Source: Streptomyces tardus
Lineage (GTDB): Bacteria; Actinomycetota; Actinomycetes; Streptomycetales; Streptomycetaceae
Length of the DNA stretch: 59,494 nucleotides
Assembly (NCBI RefSeq): GCF_018101125.2
Contig: NZ_JAELVF020000001.1
Span: 4,555,962-4,615,455, forward strand
Direction: 5' to 3'
Both the position numbers and the translations under genes were made by a program. Positions within the stretch are counted from its first letter, which is position 1; every line of letters starts with the position of its first letter. The notes below the pieces were generated by a model that saw nothing but the letters and a program-made list of their open reading frames with translations, was not told the origin of the DNA and did not search any database. Positions 54,883 to 59,494 of this stretch are shown here, piece by piece.

Positions 54883-56070
54883 ATGTCCCGTTCGACCCTG
54901 CCGCCGTTCGACCGCGCCGACCCGCTCGGCATCGACGATCTGCTTTCGCCCGAGGACCTGGCCGTCCGCGACACCGTACGGTCCTGGGCCACCGACCGGG
55001 TGCTGCCGCACGTGGCCGACTGGTACGAGCGCGGAGAGCTCCCTGTCATCCGCGAACTCGCCAGGGAGCTCGGTGCGATCGGCGCCCTGGGCATGCCGCT
55101 GGAGGGGTACGGCTGCGCGGGTGCGTCCGCGGTCCAGTACGGCCTGGCCTGTCTGGAGCTGGAGGCCGCCGACTCCGGCATCCGCTCGCTCGTCTCCGTC
55201 CAGGGCTCCCTCGCGATGTACGCGATCCACCGCTTCGGCTCCGAGGAGCAGAAGCAGGCCTGGCTGCCGGGGATGGCCGCGGGCGAACTCATCGGCTGTT
55301 TCGGCCTGACCGAGCCCGACCACGGGTCCGACCCCGCCGGGATGCGCACCCGTGCGCGGCGCGAGGGTGGTGACTGGGTGCTCGACGGTCGCAAGATGTG
55401 GATCACCAACGGTTCGGTCGCCGCGGTGGCGGTCGTCTGGGCACAGACCGAGGACGGCATCAGGGGCTTCGTCGTACCCACCGACGCCCCGGGCTTCTCC
55501 GCACCGGAGATCAAGCACAAGTGGTCACTGCGGGCCTCTGTGACCAGCGAGTTGGTGCTGGAGGGCGTACGGCTGCCCGCCGACGCCGTACTGCCGGACG
55601 CGGTCGGCCTGCGCGGCCCGCTCAGCTGCCTCAGCCACGCGCGGTACGGCATCGTCTGGGGCGCGATGGGCGCGGCCAGGGCGAGCTTCGATGCCGCTCT
55701 CGACTACGCCGGATCCCGCGAGCAGTTCGGCCGGCCGATCTCCGGATTCCAGTTGACCCAGGCGAAGTTGGCGGACATGGCCGTCGAGCTCCACAAGGGC
55801 GTGCTGCTCGCCCACCACCTCGGTGTGCGGATGGACGCGGGCAGGCTCCGCCCGGAGCAGGTGAGCTTCGGAAAGCTGAACAACGTGCGGGAGGCGATCG
55901 AGATCTGCCGCACCTCGCGCACCATCATGGGCGCGAACGGGATCTCGCTGGAGTACCCGGTGATGCGGCACGCGACCAACCTGGAATCGGTGCTGACCTA
56001 CGAAGGCACCGTGGAAATGCACCAGTTGGTGCTGGGGAAGGCGCTCACCGGCCAGGACGCCTTCCGCTAG
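54883..56070 (+). CDS. Acyl-CoA dehydrogenase, glutaryl-CoA dehydrogenase-like
   Basis: The 395-residue flavoprotein has the acyl-CoA dehydrogenase fold: CFGLTEPDHGSDPAGM and WITNGSVAAVAVVWA for FAD contact, RYGIVWGAMGAARASFDAAL, and the catalytic Glu in TYEGTVEMHQLVLG. The helix G position of the Glu, WSLRAS and RTIMGANGISLEYPVMRH match the glutaryl-CoA dehydrogenase branch, which also decarboxylates, as in lysine and tryptophan breakdown; without a tree this remains likely rather than certain. GGAGG lies six bases before ATG 54883. It could be cotranscribed with the MFS gene. Confidence 0.9.
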   Translation: MSRSTLPPFDRADPLGIDDLLSPEDLAVRDTVRSWATDRVLPHVADWYERGELPVIRELARELGAIGALGMPLEGYGCAGASAVQYGLACLELEAADSGIRSLVSVQGSLAMYAIHRFGSEEQKQAWLPGMAAGELIGCFGLTEPDHGSDPAGMRTRARREGGDWVLDGRKMWITNGSVAAVAVVWAQTEDGIRGFVVPTDAPGFSAPEIKHKWSLRASVTSELVLEGVRLPADAVLPDAVGLRGPLSCLSHARYGIVWGAMGAARASFDAALDYAGSREQFGRPISGFQLTQAKLADMAVELHKGVLLAHHLGVRMDAGRLRPEQVSFGKLNNVREAIEICRTSRTIMGANGISLEYPVMRHATNLESVLTYEGTVEMHQLVLGKALTGQDAFR

Positions 56071-56352
56071 GGAACCCAACGGCGGGCGGGGGCGCGCGGG
56101 TGGGGAGCGCATCAGCGGGCGGGCGTCCGAAGGCCCGTGGCCCGGGGAGCCCCGGTTGCCGCCGCTTCCGGCCGCCGGCCGGCTCTCGCGCCGGTCGCGC
56201 GTCCGCCGGAGATTCGCCCGGACCGCCTACCGTCAACTCAGGTGGTTGCGGTGGGCAGTTGGACGTATGCGGTCTACGCCGAACGCGTCAGCCGCGTCCA
56301 GCCGATCATGACCGCACCCGCTGCCGCCCTCCTCGGCGGCAGCGGATACGGG

Positions 56353-56799
56353 TCAGCTCTGGTTGAAGAATCCGCCCTCGGTCGTTCTGCGATCCTCGCC
56401 GGTGAGGACCTGGTAGTCGGGCGGGGTCAGCAGGAAGACCCGGGTCGCCACCCGCTCGATGGAGCCGCGCAGCCCGAAGGTCAGTCCGGCCGCGAAGTCC
56501 ACCACTCGCTTGGCGTCGCCGGGCTCCATCGCGGTCAGGTTCACGATCACCGGAACGCCGTCCCGGAACAGCTCGCCGATGCCCCGGGCGTCCCGGAAGC
56601 CGTTGGGAGTGACGGTCGCGATCCTGGTGCCCTGGTCCTGGGCCGTCTCCGCGGTCGCACGGATACGGGGGTCGGTCACCCACGTCTCGCGTGCGGCGTC
56701 CCCGGGCTCGGGCCCCTCGGCGTAGTCATCGTCGTAGTAGCGCATCTCGCTGTCGTCGACGAGGCCAAGCCAGGCACTCGCCTTACGCACCGATCCCAT
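56353..56799 (-). CDS. SepF-like cell division protein (SflA type)
   Basis: The 148-residue protein ends in a SepF domain: RIATVTPNGFRDARGIGELF, VPVIVNLTAMEPGDAKRVVD and FAAGLTFGLRGSIERVATRV, the beta/alpha core that binds the FtsZ tail. The N-terminus GSVRKASAWLGLVDDSEMRY is an amphipathic, membrane-touching helix followed by an acidic linker. Streptomyces has SepF plus two SepF-like proteins, SflA and SflB; the main sepF lies in the ftsZ cluster, which is not here, and this position downstream of der fits SflA as I recall it. A strong GAGAGGAGG precedes the ATG at 56799. It is convergent with the acyl-CoA dehydrogenase gene (282 bp apart). Confidence 0.9.
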   Translation of the reverse strand: MGSVRKASAWLGLVDDSEMRYYDDDYAEGPEPGDAARETWVTDPRIRATAETAQDQGTRIATVTPNGFRDARGIGELFRDGVPVIVNLTAMEPGDAKRVVDFAAGLTFGLRGSIERVATRVFLLTPPDYQVLTGEDRRTTEGGFFNQS

Positions 56800-57064
56800 G
56801 ACGCCTCCTCTCGCGTGCGGTCTGTGCTGTCCGCATGCCTATCGTCCTGCATGAGGCGGACGATGCGCCAAGCGGATATGCGCCTCGGGCGGGTTTCGTG
56901 ACAGTTCTGGTGCAGAACGGCAGCTCCCGGAGCTGCGGTGTTGCGGTATACGAGTGGGGGCGGAGGGAAAGATCACGTCTCTCCCGCCGCAAGGGTGAGT
57001 GACCGCCCAAAAGAGTGAGTCACACACCACCATGACGCATAGCCAGTTCAACGGGGTGGGTTGA

Positions 57065-58198
57065 GTGTTCGGAATCATCAGACCGTGTTCACACCGGCTG
57101 AGTAAACGGTTGCGCACGGAATGGATGGCCCATCTGTGCGGCCTCTGCCTCGCGTTGCGCGCCGACCACGGTCAGTTCGCGCGCGTCGCGACCAACTACG
57201 ACGGGCTCGTGCTCTCCGTCCTGACGGACGCTCAGCTGCCGCGGGAGCTGGCGCCCGAGCGCCGTACGGCCGGCCCGTGCCCGCTGCGCGGGATGCGCAC
57301 CGCCTCGGTTGCCAAGGGACAGGGAGCGCATCTGGCGGCGACGGTCTCGCTGGTGCTGGCCTCCGCCAAGCTGCGCGACCATGTCGTGGACGGTGACGGC
57401 GCGATGCGAAGGCGGCCGGTCGCCGCTGCCGCGGAGCGCGTTGCACGCAGCTGGGACCGCGGCGGTGAACGCGCGGGTGCGGGCCTGGGGTTCGACACCG
57501 CGGTGCTGCTCGACGCGGTGGGGCGCCAGCAGGAGCTGGAGTCGGCGGCGGGCCGGGGCACCTCTGTCCTGGCGGTGACCGAGCCGACCGAGATGGCCAC
57601 CGCGGCGGCGTTCGCGCACACCGCGGTGCTCGCCGGCAGGCCCGGCAACTCGGCTCCGCTCTTCGAGGCGGGCCGGCTCTTCGGCCGGCTGGCCCATCTG
57701 TTGGACGCCGTGGAGGACCGTGCCGCCGACCGTGCAGCGGGCGCGTGGAACCCTCTCACCACCACCGGTACCGGCGCGGCCGAAGCGCGGCGCCTGTGCG
57801 ACGACGCGGTGCACGGCATTCGACTGGCGCTCGCGGAGGTGGAGTTCACCGACTCCGCGCTGGCGCACCGGCTGCTGGTGCACGAGCTGGAGCACGCGGT
57901 GCAGCGCACCTTCCAGCCCCACGCGCACACTCCTCATCCCGCCTCGCCGTGGGTGAACCAGCCACCCGGCGGTTGGCCGCCGCCCGAGCCGCCGCGCCGT
58001 CGTGGGCTGGTGGCGGGGTGTCTGGTGTGGAGCGGGCTGTGCTGCACCTGCCAGCTGTGCTGCCGCAGCGAGTACCAGGACCCCTGGACGGGAGAGCCGC
58101 GCGAGGGCTGGTGCGACAAGTGTGAATGCTGCTGCGAGGGCTGCGAGTGCTGCAGCAGCTGCGGCGAGTGCTGCAACTGCTGCAACTGCTGCGACTGA
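57065..58198 (+). CDS. DUF5685 family protein with cysteine-rich C-terminal tail
   Basis: The 377-residue protein begins MFGIIRPCSHRLSKRLRTEW, then AHLCGLCLAL and TNYDGLVLSVLTDAQ, the DUF5685 pattern with early cysteines that may bind metal. The middle is helical (SLVLASAKLRDHVVDGDGAM, FGRLAHLLDAVEDRAADRAA). After a Pro-rich linker (HPASPWVNQPPGGWPPPEPP), residues 319-377 hold 21 cysteines in 59 residues, ending ECCNCCNCCD, as CC and CxC clusters. No signal peptide is present; part of the tail (LVAGCLVWSGLCCTCQLCC) is mildly hydrophobic. A role in metal binding or lipid modification is possible, but none is known to me. The start is GTG 57065. It is divergent from the SepF-like gene. Confidence 0.88.
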   Translation: MFGIIRPCSHRLSKRLRTEWMAHLCGLCLALRADHGQFARVATNYDGLVLSVLTDAQLPRELAPERRTAGPCPLRGMRTASVAKGQGAHLAATVSLVLASAKLRDHVVDGDGAMRRRPVAAAAERVARSWDRGGERAGAGLGFDTAVLLDAVGRQQELESAAGRGTSVLAVTEPTEMATAAAFAHTAVLAGRPGNSAPLFEAGRLFGRLAHLLDAVEDRAADRAAGAWNPLTTTGTGAAEARRLCDDAVHGIRLALAEVEFTDSALAHRLLVHELEHAVQRTFQPHAHTPHPASPWVNQPPGGWPPPEPPRRRGLVAGCLVWSGLCCTCQLCCRSEYQDPWTGEPREGWCDKCECCCEGCECCSSCGECCNCCNCCD

Positions 58199-58410
58199 TG
58201 AGGTTGTGGGGCCGACGCTGCTGAGGGCAGCCCTTCGGCGACGCTCCCGTCCGTGTCACCGTCCCGCCGCCCGTCCTGGCCCGTCCCTGTCCGTCTGCCC
58301 GTCCTGCCCGTTTCGGAGGGTTGCGCTCCCGCCGACCTAGCGGGTGTGCCGGACGGCGGGCCGGGGCCGGTCATGCACCCGCATCGAGCCCCTGTGGCAC
58401 CTTGGCCGGC

Positions 58411-59208
58411 ATGACTACTGAGGAAGAGGCGGTGCGGCGGGCCTGGCAGGAGTGGCACCAGCAGCGGCTGGACGTCGTACGAGCCCCCTACGGTCCGCTC
58501 TCGGTCACCGGGACCCACTGGCTCGCCGGGGCGGACGCCGAGGGCCGGTTGGCCGACGTGCCCGGACGTTGGTTCCCCTCGGGTGACGGAGTGCGGGTGC
58601 ACGCGGACATCCTCGAGGGCCTGGTCCACCGGGGCGAGCCGCTGGTCGGCGGTGTGCTGCTGGTGCCCGACGCGGACGATCCCGCCGCCACGCGGCTCGC
58701 CCACGGGGAGCGCCGATGGGAACTGCTGCGTCGCGAGGGGGAGTGGGCGGTGCGGGTGCACGACCCCGACGCAGCGGCCCGGCGGGCCTTCAGCGGTGTG
58801 CGCACCACGCCCTTCGACCCGCGTTGGGCACTGCGGGGCACCTTCCGGCCGTACGGGGAGCGGCGAACGGTACGAGTGGCGAACGCCGACGGCCGGGAGC
58901 GCGGCCTGGAGCTGGCCGGCTCGGTGGAGTTCGTGCTCCCGGGCGGCGGCTCGGCCGGTCTGCGGGTGTCCTCGGTGGGCAGCGGTGCGCTCTGGGCGGT
59001 CTTCGCCGACGCCACGAGCGGCGGGACGAGTTGCCGCTTCCGTTTTCTGCGGACCGGGGTGCCGGCCGGGGACGGCGGCGTCACGGTCGACTTCAACCGG
59101 TCGACGCTGCCGCCGTGCGCCTTCAGCGACCACTTCCTCTGCCCCTTTCCGCCTCCCGGCAACACCCTGGGAGTGCCGGTGCCGGCGGGGGAGCGCGACG
59201 TGGCGTAG
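58411..59208 (+). CDS. DUF1684 family protein
   Basis: The 265-residue soluble protein has the DUF1684 signatures: APYGPLSVTGTHWLAGADAE near residue 28, PGRWFPSGDGVRVHAD, the central TPFDPRWALRGTFRPYGERR, and the C-terminal DFNRSTLPPCAFSDHFLCPF followed by PPPGNTLGVPVPAGE. Members are widespread in bacteria with no firmly known reaction. The NRSTLPPCAF segment (usually FNxAYNPPCAF) is the most conserved part and suggests an active or binding site. The start is ATG 58411; no good ribosome binding site. A hairpin follows 150 bp after the stop. Confidence 0.88.
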   Translation: MTTEEEAVRRAWQEWHQQRLDVVRAPYGPLSVTGTHWLAGADAEGRLADVPGRWFPSGDGVRVHADILEGLVHRGEPLVGGVLLVPDADDPAATRLAHGERRWELLRREGEWAVRVHDPDAAARRAFSGVRTTPFDPRWALRGTFRPYGERRTVRVANADGRERGLELAGSVEFVLPGGGSAGLRVSSVGSGALWAVFADATSGGTSCRFRFLRTGVPAGDGGVTVDFNRSTLPPCAFSDHFLCPFPPPGNTLGVPVPAGERDVA

Positions 59209-59357
59209 CGGCGCAGGGTGCGCCGGAGTGCGGGCCGGTGCGGTGCAGACGTCCGGGCCGGGGCGTGCGCGGTGTACCGGTTTCCGGTGCGCGGTGAAGT
59301 CCCGGCGGGCAGCGCCCAGGGTCCTGCGCCTGCCGGGCGGGTGACGGAGCGTGATGA

Positions 59358-59384
59358 CGGGCCGGGCCGGAGAGGCCCGGCCCG
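59358..59384. terminator. Hairpin terminator after the DUF1684 gene
   Basis: The 11-bp stem CGGGCCGGGCC with GGCCCGGCCCG encloses a 5-nt loop (GGAGA). No T run follows, as usual for Streptomyces. The last ~110 bases of the window beyond it show no gene that I can support. Confidence 0.7.
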
Positions 59385-59494
59385 GCAGTCTGCCCACACC
59401 TCCACGGCGCCGCCGCGCGGCTCTGTCGGCGGTGGGCCCGAGGGCGGCGGGGGAGCGGGCGACAGGTGCGAGGGGTGTGGTTTCGGCCGCCGAC

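Overview
This window is high-GC chromosomal DNA from an actinobacterium, almost certainly a Streptomyces or a close relative. The reasons are strong GC bias at third codon positions, many GTG and TTG starts, an actinobacterial 23S-5S rRNA end, a complete desferrioxamine set (desABCD), DmdR/DtxR-type iron boxes, and long stretches of conserved Streptomyces core order (tlyA-ppnK-recN, pyrG-nudix, ald-parA-scpA-scpB-pseudouridine synthase-tyrA-cmk-der, a SepF-like gene).

Layout. 1-2.5 kb: 3' part of a 23S rRNA gene, a 5S gene and a terminator. 2.6-4.2 kb: a TPR protein with a long Arg/Asp/Gly-rich repeat region. 4.6-10.1 kb: desABCD on the minus strand behind an iron box. 10.6-13.1 kb: a divergent pair, DUF1015 protein and HAD phosphatase. 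13.3-18.5 kb: siderophore uptake and reduction (siderophore-interacting flavoprotein, Tat-type lipoprotein, two FecCD permeases, an ATPase) arranged around a perfect iron-box palindrome. 18.5-22.6 kb: tlyA, NAD kinase, recN. 22.6-23.4 kb: repeat-rich non-coding DNA. 23.4-29.4 kb: glycosyltransferase, LacI-family regulator, a nucleotidyltransferase broken by an amber codon, and a GH15 enzyme. 29.8-34.4 kb: pyrG, Nudix hydrolase and a STAND/TPR protein. 34.5-45.1 kb: ald, then a chromosome-segregation, RNA-modification and GTPase block. 45.2-50.2 kb: mostly poorly characterised genes, an Rpf-like gene broken by a TGA codon, a WYL regulator and an I78 inhibitor. 50.2-59.2 kb: PAP2 phosphatase, GT-C mannosyltransferase, MFS exporter, acyl-CoA dehydrogenase, SepF-like protein, a cysteine-tailed DUF5685 protein and a DUF1684 protein.

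How the genes work together. The clearest module is iron: desA-D make desferrioxamine-type hydroxamates, and the neighbouring FecB/FecCD/ATPase plus flavoprotein could bring the ferric complex in and release its iron. Each half has its own iron box. The second module is chromosome maintenance: a ParA-like ATPase, a small putative ribbon-helix-helix partner and the condensin subunits ScpA and ScpB lie in a row. Three places look genetically damaged or recoded: the Rpf-LysM gene (TGA), the nucleotidyltransferase (TAG) and the 5' end of the parA-like gene (strong ribosome binding site in the wrong frame). No CRISPR array, integrase, transposase or tRNA gene was recognised.
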